Origin: Aurelia coerulea
Lineage: Eukaryota > Cnidaria > Scyphozoa > Semaeostomeae > Ulmaridae
Direction of reading: 5' to 3'
Assembly: GCA_039566865.1 (NCBI GenBank)
Contig: CM076948.1
Location: 12,535,001-12,599,000, forward strand
DNA: 64,000 nucleotides
Below, piece by piece: positions 40,756 through 52,299 of the stretch. Under the pieces are notes generated by a model. The model did not search any database. It worked only from the letters and a program-made list of their open reading frames with translations, and was not told the origin of the DNA. Position 1 is the stretch's first letter. Every line of letters starts with the position of its first letter. The position numbers and the translations under genes were made by a program.

Positions 40756-41483
40756 TTACTTAATTTTTTCAAGGTCTGCCTCACTCTTAATTGCCAGGAT
40801 GGTGGATTCAGCATCTTTCCTTGCAAAAACGTTGCCATTGTTTGACCAGGCGTATCTATATCCTTTCTCTTTCTTTTTGGCTCTTGTCAGTCGAAGTGGG
40901 TTCTTATTTCGTTGTGTCAGACTTTCGTTAATATAGAAGCTACTTTGTGGGTATCCAAAATCGGTTGCCGTTTTTCCCGATAGTTTCTTTTTGTTTGCCA
41001 TGATTCCTTGTTTGGTTTTGCGCGATTTAAATTTACAATGATCGGCAAGTTGGTCTTCGTTCGAGATTTTACTCGATGGGCTGCTTCGATATCATCTGGC
41101 GTGACTGTGAGTTCGCATGCTGCTGCAACTTTGATAACCAGTTCTTCGAGGTTTTCATTGGCTTTGGCTGGGAACCCATCAAATTCTATCATTTCTCTCC
41201 TTCCATATTGTTCAAGATCGTTGATGGCAGACTCGTTATCTTGGATGTTCTTCTCTAATGTTTTGATGGTTTTGCGAAGCTCGGTGTTTTCGGTTTTCAT
41301 TTGCTGGTTTTCTGCTAATATTTCCTCCAATTTTGCTTTAATATCTTCGTAGCAATCACTGATGAATTGTTGATTTTTGTCGATTGAATCCACGGTAGAG
41401 CGCAATCCCTTGATTTCGGTTTGAAAGAAGTTGCATAAATCCAATTTCATCTCAGCAAGTTTAGTAGTTAATAGTTCTTCCAT
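40756..41483 (-). pseudogene. LINE ORF1: coiled-coil RNA-binding protein
   Basis: Residues about 20-90 form a long coiled coil (many Glu, Lys, Leu and Gln in heptads), followed by LEQYGRREMIEFDGFPA and DDIEAAHRVKSR, the pattern of LINE ORF1 proteins with an RRM-like core. It is open from ATG 41483 to about 41000, then a frame change leads to a C-terminal basic domain ending at 40756 (RLTRAKKKEKGYRYAWSNNG). ORF1 proteins bind the LINE RNA as a chaperone. It ends about 110 bp before ORF2. Confidence 0.82.
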
Positions 41484-41710
41484 GTTTGGTTACTGCATTT
41501 GCCTTTATGTTTCGTGCTTAGTCTGCTTGTAAATGTGTTTCTATTCCATTTAAAATTAAAGTTAAAACAAGAAAAAATTATTGTGTACGATAAAAGAAAA
41601 GTTAAGGATGTCGTATTGAAGATTACATGATCGCGTGTTAGAACGCTCCTTTGAAGTATCCGCGCCAGAAAAACACGTCTGCCCGCTGGCAAGTTCACAT
41701 CCATTCAGAT

Positions 41711-42045
41711 ATCCATTCATAGTAAAAGAAATTGTCTGACATAAGTAGATTTGGATTCATAAAAACATATATGATAGGTAGTGATAGCAATTTTTCAGAC
41801 AATCTTGGCCAAAATACTAGGGACAAATCATAAAATTGCACTACTTCGGTCTTTGATTACGTGCCCCCCGCTCCCCCCGTTTCAAAGTTGCTTGAATCAA
41901 ACGCCTTTCGACCCTCTCAACATTGAAGAAGGGGAGGAGGGGGATTTAGAGACTCTAAACGTATGTTTTTTCCTCGATACTTTAGGAAACATCATGAAGA
42001 CACTGAAATTTGCCGGTGTCCCAGCTTCTTTTGGCCAGGATTGTA
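41711..42045 (+). repeat. Family C repeat: end of unit 2 and start of unit 3
   Basis: 41711-41797 equals 35370-35455 and 41798-42045 equals 33925-34165. This shows that the family is arranged in tandem and that the LINE landed inside it. It diverges after GGCCAGGATTGT. Confidence 0.85.
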
Positions 42046-42794
42046 GGCCCATTCGAGAAGGCTCACAAAAAGTGAAAAATACACTCTGGAAATCTCAGTC
42101 CTGTCCACCCTAGCGTTATTCAGGGCGTGAAAGACACTATTCCCACCTTTTTAACATATTTCAATCAACTTTGAGCCTCCGCGCAGCACCTACCACCCAA
42201 ACAAACTGTTGTTTTTGGCAGTGTGGCTTCCTTCGCTCCGCAGATGGCGGGAAAATATGGAAAAGGGGACATACCAAAATCGGGAAAATCGATACCCTTC
42301 CCGATGGCACGTCCCCGTATCCAAAATATGTGCAGTACGCCCCCCCCCCCCCCGGGCCAGCAGCGTCTATATAAAGATATTTACAACGACGAAGTTCAAA
42401 TCATCGAACAAGTCGATAAATGGTCTCTCTAAGATTCTCTCTTAAATCTCGAAAGTCTAGAACTGTCCTCTCAAAACTGAACTAGACCTTAACTCAAGTC
42501 AATCTCTTGTAGCTCCGATCTGAAACTCTAAATCTCAAAGGCGGACCTAGTGGCGGGAAAAGGGGGTCACGTGATGCTCCTAAATTTACATAACAAGTGG
42601 TTTTCTGCAGTACTAGGTAGCCCTAAAAAGAACTAGATTTGCTAATTTTTAAGTTGATTACAAATTAAGCTATAGTTTGGAAAAATAATTTATTGTTCCT
42701 TGATGTATTTTTGTCAGCTTCAAACTGAGAAAAAGGTCCAGATAGTGCTCTAAATTTGGCATCTTCTGAAGAAGTTTTGAAGATTTAACTCTAA
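42046..42794. other. Non-coding, with a C14 run
   Basis: Contains a C run at 42340-42353 and a TATATAAAG motif just after it (42368-42376). Part of it (42290-42362) resembles 31741-31800 in reverse. The small ORFs show no domain. Confidence 0.35.
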
Positions 42795-43572
42795 GGGGCC
42801 GTCGACAATTACTTCTCGTCACGCATCGCGGCCTTTGGCCGTGATGGGGGTCAGGGGGTTCAGGCAAAAGCCGTGATAGGTTATGTTTGCGTGACGAAAT
42901 ATCACATTAAGAAATTGAAGAAAGTATATTATGAATAAAAAACGTACAATTTGGAAATATGCCATAATTTGAGTATTAGCGTTGTTATAAAGTGAGCTGC
43001 AACATATTCTATGTTTGCAGGCTCAATTTTAAAGGCATTGAGTCCGCATAAATAGCGCGTTCATGACCAATATCAGCTTCTTTTCAATCATAAAACAAAA
43101 GTTGTGATTTAATCGCTATTGAAATGAAACCAAAGAAATTCCCGAGGATAATGCAAGGATTAAGAAGTCTTTGGTCTCCACTACTAATGACTTTAGCACA
43201 ATTGAGCGATAACAAAGGGCCGTCAGCAGTTTGTCAGCATAGCGTTAACGCTCAGCTGATTTCATGGACTCATTTCCATTAATGAAACAGCAATAGCGGC
43301 AGGAAGTGGCAAAGAATAGTCGTCCTTCAAACAGATTACAACAACATTAAACAAAATTGGTATTATGTTTCGTCTCAAATTTGATGATAAAATTGATGAT
43401 GTTTGGACCTAATTATGAAGGCAATGAATGCCTAAGGCAGTAGGCCTGTACTTGTGAAACAAAGAAAGAAAATTTTTTGGGCCGCGATCACAGGGGGTTT
43501 CGATGTAGGGGGTTTCGATGATCACGGCCCAAGGGCCGAGATGCGTTACGAAAAGTAATTGTCGACGGCCCC
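42795..43572. mobile_element. Inverted-repeat DNA transposon, 778 bp, non-autonomous
   Basis: Begins GGGGCCGTCGACAATTACTT and ends with the reverse complement AATTGTCGACGGCCCC. The similarity of the ends runs about 32 bp with two differences. CTAA flanks both sides (42791-42794, 43573-43576); if the element is taken one base longer, this becomes a 3-bp TAA target of Harbinger type. No transposase. Confidence 0.8.
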
Positions 43573-43576
43573 CTAA

Positions 43577-46500
43577 TCTATTTGGGCTTGCCACCATAAC
43601 GATTGTGGATATTTTGGGAGATGTTAGCCGATTCTGATGGCATCATTTGTGAGATTAATTTGTTCTATGTAAAAAGAGACCTAAAGAACCTGGAAAATGG
43701 TGGTAACCTATTAGAAATGTATCATTAGAGTGCTCTTTATCGAAAAAAATTGAAAAAATTCGAAAAATTGCTATTCAATCCAAAATGGCGGCATCATCAA
43801 ATTCCAGAAGTTCCAGTATCAAATTGAAGCCCTTTGTTTGCTGATTTATTTGCTATATAATATATCATAATTAAATCAAATATTTTCATTGAAATCATTG
43901 AAAGCAATGATTTTTCTGCTACCTCCTTCCAAATATGGGCATGTCACATGTCCTGTGAGTCTTATTCTTCAAAAATTTTTCCATCAAATGTAGGTAACAG
44001 ATAATTAGTAAAGTCAGGAGGTAGGGGAAATAGCTGATGTCGTTTAAAAACGCAGCAAATAAAACGTCAAGGGGGGTGCAATCCACCCCCTCACATGGAT
44101 TAGGGTCTGACCCTATCTTCTGCATTCAATCGATCGAATCTGGATCGAACGACTGCTTCGGCTCTGTTCAACGGTCACTCCACTGAAAGGAAATGCGCTA
44201 GAAACCACGGTAAGCAGACACTTAATCAACGAAACCTGTTATACATCTGGTGAGTGCAAAATAAGTCTTTTAATGCTGCAATTTTCATGTTTTTAAGACC
44301 AAAACATATCAGAGAAATCTTCAAGTACCTGCCGCAGCAACTTCCTTCAAATTTAGTCAACTGTGTCAATCGAATTAAAGGTTCGAAACTCATTGTTCTT
44401 TGCAAAATCTCGCAATCTGATTGGTATTCTAGGAACCTCAGAGTATTAGGCCTAAATAGGGTCAGCTTTTTCAGAGTAATGATATGAGTCTCTGTTGACC
44501 GAAGCGCCATCTTGAAGTCAAAGAGCAAATGGAAACGAGAGACTCGTCGTCATAAGTCTAAGTATGAATGCGTTTCAGTCATCAATGAGCTGTTTATTAT
44601 GACAAACTACAGTGATAATGAGGTCGACTTCAAAGTTTTGGCATTTCTCCAAATTTTGAAATAATTCGTCGCCCATGATTAACTCTGCATTCGAGTATTG
44701 GGAACAGTCGGAACAGGTCTGTGAAGCCCGAAATGGGGTTACATGACTTGTGAATGGACGGGGGTCTGCCGCCCGGTTTTCAGAAAGCTACCCTCTTCTA
44801 ATTACCGAAACTTGCCTTGGTACCCATTTTTATGATGAATTTTGGGGGAACAGCCCATCTTCTACTATTTTTGCGAATTTCAACGAAAGCCCACCCATGT
44901 TTATGAAAATCTACCGAAAAGGATCCTTTTGTTAGAGAATTTTCGGCCCATAAACCCACCCATATTGACCCAAAAACCCACCCATACCCGTACCTTGAAT
45001 ATATTATGTACCCCCGGGCTGTGAAGAAATGTTTTAAAAATCTTCCCCTTCTGTCCCCTTCTGTCGATTTGTATTTTGGTGAAGCGGCTTGTGTAAAATG
45101 CAGGCCATTTTTGGCAGGTCCCGTGGCAGGTCACACTGTGAGGGCCAAGGGCTCATGGGCTGAACGAAGGAATTCTGTTGTGTAGAAGATATGAGAGCCG
45201 CTATTGTACTAACGAGTGAAAGTGCAATGAATTGTACACTGTGAAAGTACTGGATAAAGGAGGTTTAATCTTGATATTAAGAAATAAATTGTTTGAATAC
45301 ACGTTTTCTATAAGAAACTTGGATCAGTACTTAATAGCGCTAAAAGTTTCTTAATTTCGCATGGAAATTTTGGTGGTTTAGTAACAAAAGTTTCTTTACC
45401 CTATTGTCCCCGGGGGAACAAAAAATGCCCCCCCCAACCAAAATCTTGATCATAAAGCAGAAAGGAAATAGGGAAATTAACTGAAACATCCATGACTTTT
45501 TCTAATTTTTAATTAGCAATTAGGTGCTATACTACTAATTATTGAAATTCTCTGTTGTGCATTACCCTGTGAGTCAAATGAAACAAAAACTGTGTCGATG
45601 AAGTCTTTGGGATATTCCAAATTTTTAATTGTGAAAAAATGTTAAATCCTTTTATAAATTAAGGAGGACGCACCCATCATTTAAAAAATCTAGAAAATTA
45701 GCTGACAGATAATAACTCCACCAAAATCTTTATAACTTGGCATGCATCTTTATACACCTAAACTGCATTCACTGGACTAGGATCATTGGCATAGATCAAA
45801 TACTTTCAGAAAAATAGTCAAAATAGTTCAAAACACTAAATCTTCATTGCGGCATGGTATTTTCAAATTTGCATAATTCTAATTATAGCCAAGCAAAACT
45901 AAAAATCCTAGTTTAATGAAAGCAGCAATGCCTGCTGTACATGTATGCCAAATTTTAGGAGGATACAAGCTAAAATGAAAAATTTACAGGCTAACTACCG
46001 TTGTCAACAAACCAATTTTCCATCCTTGAGAAAATCGTCGATAAAGTTTTCAGAGAAAAATTCAAGAATAAAAAATAATTTTAGCTCAATGAAATAATCT
46101 CCTAACATATGCTCCAACCATCTGTTGATCAAATCATGTTATGCCAAAAACATTTTGGATAATTCTTCTAATTTTGAACACTTTGGAGAAGAAAACGGAG
46201 AACATTTGTGATAATTTGTTGGAAGAGGGATAATTGGCTAAACCGGATATTTTGTGAACACTAAAGATAAATTGTAAAGGGCTTGATACAGCAGTTTTTC
46301 TTTCTGCCTACATTTTCAATGTGCATTTTCAATATTCAGGTATTCATAACCCCAACAAGAATAGCTTTCTCCACCCTGTTGCCCCACTTCTTTGTCGTCA
46401 TAGTGTTATCTAATTGAGGGAAGATTGTTCCTTTGTTTCCTTCCTTTTTCCCAGGTTCACGCAACTGTTTCTTAAACTGTTTCATCTGACTCTTCCTAGC

Positions 46501-47512
46501 CACTTATGCATAACGATGTCTCCCCCCCCCCCCCCAAGACTTGTTTATGATATCATATGGCTTTTGATTGATACATTTGGGCATGCTAATGCATCTAGCA
46601 AAACTTTTCCAGCGAACTTCGACCTCTTCCAATCTTGCCAATCCAAAACAAGGCACAACAATTAGATTGTTGGTTCAAAACTTTTTGGGCCTGCCTTTCA
46701 ATCATCTTAATTTTTGTACAACTGTAAAGCTCCAGCTGCCACTTGCAGTTATTGCATTTGACCTTCAGCAAATTTTTAAATTCTTATTGATTAGGATGTA
46801 AACTTTTTCATCCTGGTTTTCTTTCTCTGTTGTCAGTAGCTGCAGTGAGTTGTATGCATGCAAGTGCTGTTCTGTTTCCTTAACTTACTTGCCATGGCAG
46901 TTAGTTGTACATGTTCCACTCGTTGCTGCTCAGCTGATTCCCTGCTTCAAATTGGGGCCAGTCCTGATCCATTCTCCTCAAAAAAGTCAGTGGCGTTTCT
47001 CCAGTAGCCTCTATATGGTGTGTAAAAACGAAATCGTGGAACTGGGAGTCATGAAATCCCAGAACTAGCGTTGAATCAAGTTTGCAGCCGAGAGGAAACT
47101 TTCTGAAAACCGTTGCTAAGACGTTGCTAAGGTAAATATAGTGAAGTCCTCATAGTAAAACGCCGAATTCATTGAAATAAACAAAAATGACCAAAAAGCA
47201 AGCTAAGCCAATCAAATCTCTCGTAAATTTAGTACCAGGAAATGGAACAAAAAAAATTGCATTTTTTGGTCGCTAGTTAGTGATATAGTACCATTGTAGA
47301 CCTCCAATTGACATAATGTAAGTCACGTGACCAGCAGATACCCATATTTGGAAAATAATCATAAAGAAAATCACAAAAACAGTCATAATTACTTCGTCTT
47401 AACCTTCATGAAGTTGTGCTTGGTAACAAAAGATTCCCCTTGCAAAGTGCTTTCGTTTGATATAAACATAATTATATTTGCTGACATCAGCAAATTATAG
47501 ATTTCATGACGT
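43577..47512. other. 3.9 kb without a recognisable gene
   Basis: AT-rich sequence with C runs near 45430 and 46521-46535 and several ORFs of 60-100 codons, none with a motif, repeat partner or convincing splice pattern. An AACCCACCCAT motif repeats near 44950-44985. It could be intergenic or intronic host DNA or old, unrecognisable transposons. Confidence 0.35.
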
Positions 47513-47668
47513 CATTTAATACTTACCTCAGGAAAATGGGCTATCAGTGCATCAGCCTCTCTCGCACCACAGGTTAATCTGACTGCGGAGGAGAGTGCAC
47601 CAGGCCCTTTTGCCTGAACAGCGGTAGTTTTTACGGTCGGTGATAGACATGGAATAACGAATTCCGGC
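47513..47668. repeat. 156-bp direct repeat, copy 1
   Basis: CATTTAATACTTACCTCAGG through GAATTCCGGC, identical to 48111-48266 except one base (GGTAG/GGCAG). On the minus strand it is open and ends CCTGAGGTAAGT, which looks like a splice donor, so a duplicated exon is possible. Confidence 0.9.
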
Positions 47669-48110
47669 TAATGCACCTGTCAGGAAGTCCGACTGGACAA
47701 CCGAAAAACTAAAAAGGTAACCCAAAAAACAATAAACTCAATAACACAAATATAAGAAGGGACAGGGAGGGTGGGAGAATTTCGTCGTGAAGTCTTCATT
47801 TCATTTTAGAGAATGAGGTCGGTTGAAATAACTCCAGAGTTTATAGCTCGACAGATAAGACGTGCCGGCCGAGACATCGCAAATTATCCTTGGGCGGTCC
47901 GATGAGTCGCCTAGTGATTAATGCAACCTGTTTTGTTGATTTAATGATTCATCCTTCCCAACTAATGAGACAGCTCTGGCATTTATCCCAGTCAGCGGAA
48001 CAGTTCCACGCCCCAGCCAAAACACGGACCAAGGAACCAGGATCCAAGCCAAGGACAACCCTGCAACCTCCCGAGGACGTATTAACCGGGCTCAAATTGC
48101 ATTTAACCCC
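47669..48110. other. Spacer between the 156-bp repeats
   Basis: Higher in GC than its surroundings, with no long ORF. The two repeats lie 598 bp apart from start to start. I see no primer-binding site or polypurine tract that would make this a small LTR element. Confidence 0.4.
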
Positions 48111-48266
48111 CATTTAATACTTACCTCAGGAAAATGGGCTATCAGTGCATCAGCCTCTCTCGCACCACAGGTTAATCTGACTGCGGAGGAGAGTGCACCA
48201 GGCCCTTTTGCCTGAACAGCGGCAGTTTTTACGGTCGGTGATAGACATGGAATAACGAATTCCGGC
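48111..48266. repeat. 156-bp direct repeat, copy 2
   Basis: See copy 1. A minus-strand frame runs through it (48289-48092, ending after AREADALIAHFPEVSIKWG); no homologue is recognised. Confidence 0.9.
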
Positions 48267-48951
48267 CACAAGAGCACGCAGTGCTCCATCCAATCACCAA
48301 CCGTAAAAGACTTGGACGAACTTCTCCCTACCTAAGCAGAACTTAAATAAAGCAGATCTGGGACAAAAACGTATAAAGCCTACGATAAGGCATTAAAAAG
48401 CAAGCCTACGATAAGGCATCATCCAATCATATACAAAAAGGACAGGATGTCAAGGCACGCGCCCGCGTGTATGACCCCTAAAAGGTAAACAAAACGAAAA
48501 GTGGCGGCCAGGCTTTAAGGCCTATTACGAGCCAAAAAGAATACAAATATCCGAAAATTGGGCGTTATACATCCGAAAATGTGCAAATCGGACCTTCCCC
48601 CTTCTAGAACCTCCCTGTCCCCCCAGTTATGTTTCATTAAATCTCAATGAGATTTTTGCGTTTTCAACACATTAATCTAGCAAACTGTGTCTCAAATTTC
48701 TTTTGCATGCCTTAGCTTCAGAGTAATTAATAAAACAGTTTTTCCCCTCGCTCCCTGGCCTCGTTTTGAGATTCATTCAAATGTTAAATTTGGACCATGC
48801 AATTTTTCTTAAAAGTGAGACACACTTTGGTCCCCCTATGCCTTTTCTCTCTGTCTGCCAAATTTCAGCCATTTATATCAAGTATGAATACCCATTCATT
48901 GCTGAAAAATTGATTTTGAGAAGAGCGCTGAAACAGTTTCTTAGCGTACAG
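48267..48951. other. Pre-satellite flank, no gene
   Basis: Contains AAGCCTACGATAAGGCAT twice (about 48377 and 48402) and then AT-rich sequence. The satellite begins abruptly at about 48952 in mid-monomer, with no transposon terminus at the joint. Confidence 0.4.
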
Positions 48952-49140
48952 TTACTGCATAAACAAACATCGATTAATTAAAAGTTTATTTTCTCAAAGA
49001 AAACAAAATATAAACACAAAAAGTGGGGATTAACGTACTTTATTAGCTACAATTTATATTATAAACAGTATTGCACGCATCGTTCTTTACAACTTTAGTT
49101 CTGCCAGTTACTTCTTTTTCGCACTATATTAGTGCTGCAG

Positions 49141-51570
49141 CAACCATTCTTGGAAACATTACTATGGACATCAGATTTTTCCTTAGTCTGATTTTAGCTT
49201 TACTGCATAAACAAACATCGATTAATTAAAAGTTTATTTTCTCAAAGAAAACAAAATATAAACACAAAAAGTGGGGATTAACGTACTTTATTAGCTACAA
49301 TTTATATTATAAAAAGGATTGTGCTCATTGTTCTTTAAAACTTTAGTTCTGCCAGTTACTTGTTTTATAGGACTACATTAGTGCTGCAGCAACATTAATT
49401 TTAACTACATTTTAGCTTTACTGCATAAACAAACATCGATTAATTAAATGTTTATTTTCTAAAAGAAAACAAAATATAAACATAAAAAGTGTAGATTAAC
49501 GTGCTTTATTAGCTACAATTTATATTATAAAGAGTATTCCTTTCATCGTTCTTAAAAACTTAAGTTGTGCCAGTTACTTCCTTTTCGCACTATATTAGTA
49601 CTGCAGCAACCATTCTTGGAAATTTTACTATTGACATTAGATTTTTCTTTTGTCTCATTTTAGCTTTACTTCATCAACAAACATCGATTAATTAAATGTC
49701 TCTTTTCTGAGAGAAAACAAAATATAAATACAAAAAAGTGGAGATTAACGTACTTTAGTAGCTAAAATTTATATTATAAAGAGTATTCTACTCATTGTTC
49801 TTAAAAACTTTTGTTCTGCCAGTTACTTCTTTTATAACCCTATATTAGTGCTGCAGCAACTATTCTTGGAAACATTACTAGAGACATTAGCCTTTTCTTT
49901 AGTCCCAATTTAGCTTTATTACATAAACATACATCGATTAATTAAAAGTCTATTTTCTCAAAGGAAACAAATTATAAACACAAAAAGTGTAGATTAACTT
50001 TCCTTTTTAGCTACCATTTATATTATTAAGAGTGTTGTAGTCATCGTTCTATAAAACTTTAGTTCTAACAGTTACTTCTTTTATAGCACTATATTAGTGC
50101 TGCAGCAACCATTCTTGGAAACATTACTATAGACATTAGTTTTTTCTTTAGTCTCACTTTAGCTTTACTGCATAAACAGACATCTATTAATTAAAGGTTT
50201 ATTTTATCAAAGAAAACAAAATATAAACACAAAAAGTGTGGATTAGCGTACTTTAATAGCTACAATTTATATTATAAACAGTATTGCACTCATCGTTCTT
50301 TGCAACTTTTGTTCTGCCAGTTACCTCTTTCTAGCACTATATTAGTGCTGCAGCAACCATTCTTGGAAATTTTTCTATAGACATTTGTTTTTTCTTTAGT
50401 CTCAATTTAGCTTTACTGCATAAAGAAAAATAGATTATTTAAAAGCTTATTTTCTCAAAGAAAACATAATATAATCATAAAAAGTGTGGATTAACGTACT
50501 TTAGTAGCTACAACTTATATTATAAAGAGTATTGTGATCATCGTTCTTTAAAACTTTAGTTCTGCCAATGACTTCTTTTTCACACTATATTAGTACTTTA
50601 GCAACCATTCTTGGAAACCTTACTATAGACATTAGTTTTTTCTTTAGTCTAAATTTAGGTTTACTGCATAAACAAACATCGATTATTTAAAAGTTTATTT
50701 TCTAAAAGAAAACAAAATATAAACATAAAAAGTGTAGATTAACGTGCTTTATTAGCTACAATTTATATTATAAAGAGTATTCCTTTCATCGTTCTTAAGA
50801 ACTTTAGTTCTGCCATTCACTTCTTTTATAGCCCTATATTAGTGCTGCAGTAACTATTCTGGGAAACATTACTATAGACATTAGTCTTTTCTTTAGTCTC
50901 ATTTTAGCTTTACTGCATAAACAAACATCGGTCAATTAAATGTTTATTTTCTCAAAGAAAACAAAATATAAACACAAAAAGTGTGGATTAACGTACTTTA
51001 GTAGCTACAATTTATATTATAAACAGTACTGCACGCATCGTTCTTTACAACTTTAGTTCTGCCAGTTACTTCTTTTTCGCACTATATTAGTGCTGCAGCA
51101 ACCATTCTTGGAAACATTACTATGGACATTAGATTTTTCCTTAGTCTGATTTTAGCTTTACTGCATAAACAAACATCGATTAATTAAAAGTTTATTTTCT
51201 CAAAGAAAACAAAATATAAACACAAAAAGTGGGGATTAACGTACTTTATTAGCTACAATTTATATTATAAAAAGGATTGTGCTCATTGTTCTTTAAAACT
51301 TTAGTTCTGCCAGTTACTTGTTTTATAGGACTACATTAGTGCTGCAGCAACATTAATTTTAACTACATTTTAGCTTTACTGCATAAACAAACATCGATTA
51401 ATTAAATGTTTATTTTCTAAAAGAAAACAAAATATAAACATAAAAAGTGTAGATTAACGTGCTTTATTAGCTACAATTTATATTATAAAGAGTATTCCTT
51501 TCATCGTTCTTAAAAACTTAAGTTGTGCCAGTTACTTCCTTTTCGCACTACATTAGTACTGCAGCAATTC
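49141..51570 (+). repeat. Higher-order repeat, shift about 1958 bp
   Basis: The distinctive ACTATGGACAT and short CAACATTAATTTTAACTACA monomers at 49161-49410 recur at 51119-51370 in the same order. That corresponds to about eight monomers. Confidence 0.8.
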
Positions 51571-52299
51571 TTGGAAATTTTACTATTGACATTAGATTTT
51601 TCTTTTGTCTCATTTCAACTTTACTTTATCTATTAATTAAATGTTAAAATTCTGAGAGAAAACAAAAAATAAACAAAAAATTGGAATTAACGTACTTTAT
51701 TAGCTAAAATTTATATTATAAAGAGTATTGTACTCATCGCTCTTTATTACTTTGTTTCTGCCAGTTACCTCTTTTTCGCACTATATTAGTACTTTAGCAA
51801 CCATTCTTTTAGACATTAGTTTTTTCTTTTGTCTCATTTCAACTTTACTTCATAAACAAACATCGATTAATTAAATGTTTACTTTGTTTCTCAATGAGAA
51901 AACAAAATATAAACCTAAAAAAGTGTTACTTCTTTTTCGCACTATATTAGTACTGCAGCAAAATTAATTTAAACTACATTTTAGCTATACTGCATAAACA
52001 AACATCGATTAATTGTTTACGTACTTTATTAGCTACAATTTATATTATAAAGAGTACTGTACTCATCGTTCTTTATAACTTTGTTTCTGCCAGTTAGTTC
52101 TTTTTCGCACTATATTAGTTCTGCAGCAACCATTCTTTGAAATTTTACTATAGACATTAGTTTTTTCTTTTGTCTCATTTCAACTTTACTTCATAAACAA
52201 ACATCTATTAATTAAATGTTAAAATTCTGAGAGAAAACAAAATATAAATGCAAAAATATGGAATTAACGTACTTTATTAGCTAAAATTTATATTATAAA

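Larger units (their letters stand above)
36661..41710 (-). mobile_element. CR1/L2-type LINE, full length and nearly intact
   Basis: On the minus strand: a 227-bp 5' UTR (41710-41484), ORF1, ORF2 with zinc fingers, AP endonuclease and RT, a 3' UTR, and a terminal tail of ATTGA repeats (36661-36678) in place of poly(A), as in the CR1/L2 group. TATC on both sides (about 36655-36660 and 41709-41713) is a possible short target duplication. Only two frame changes were noticed, so this is a young insertion. Confidence 0.85.

Noticed and set aside
47895..47915. GATGAGTC motif as a hammerhead ribozyme
   Set aside because: The preceding bases are CC instead of CU, and no GAAAC element follows at a suitable distance.
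47513..48266. Small LTR retrotransposon (TRIM) with 156-bp terminal repeats
   Set aside because: No TG...CA ends, no target duplication, and no primer-binding site or polypurine tract next to the repeats.
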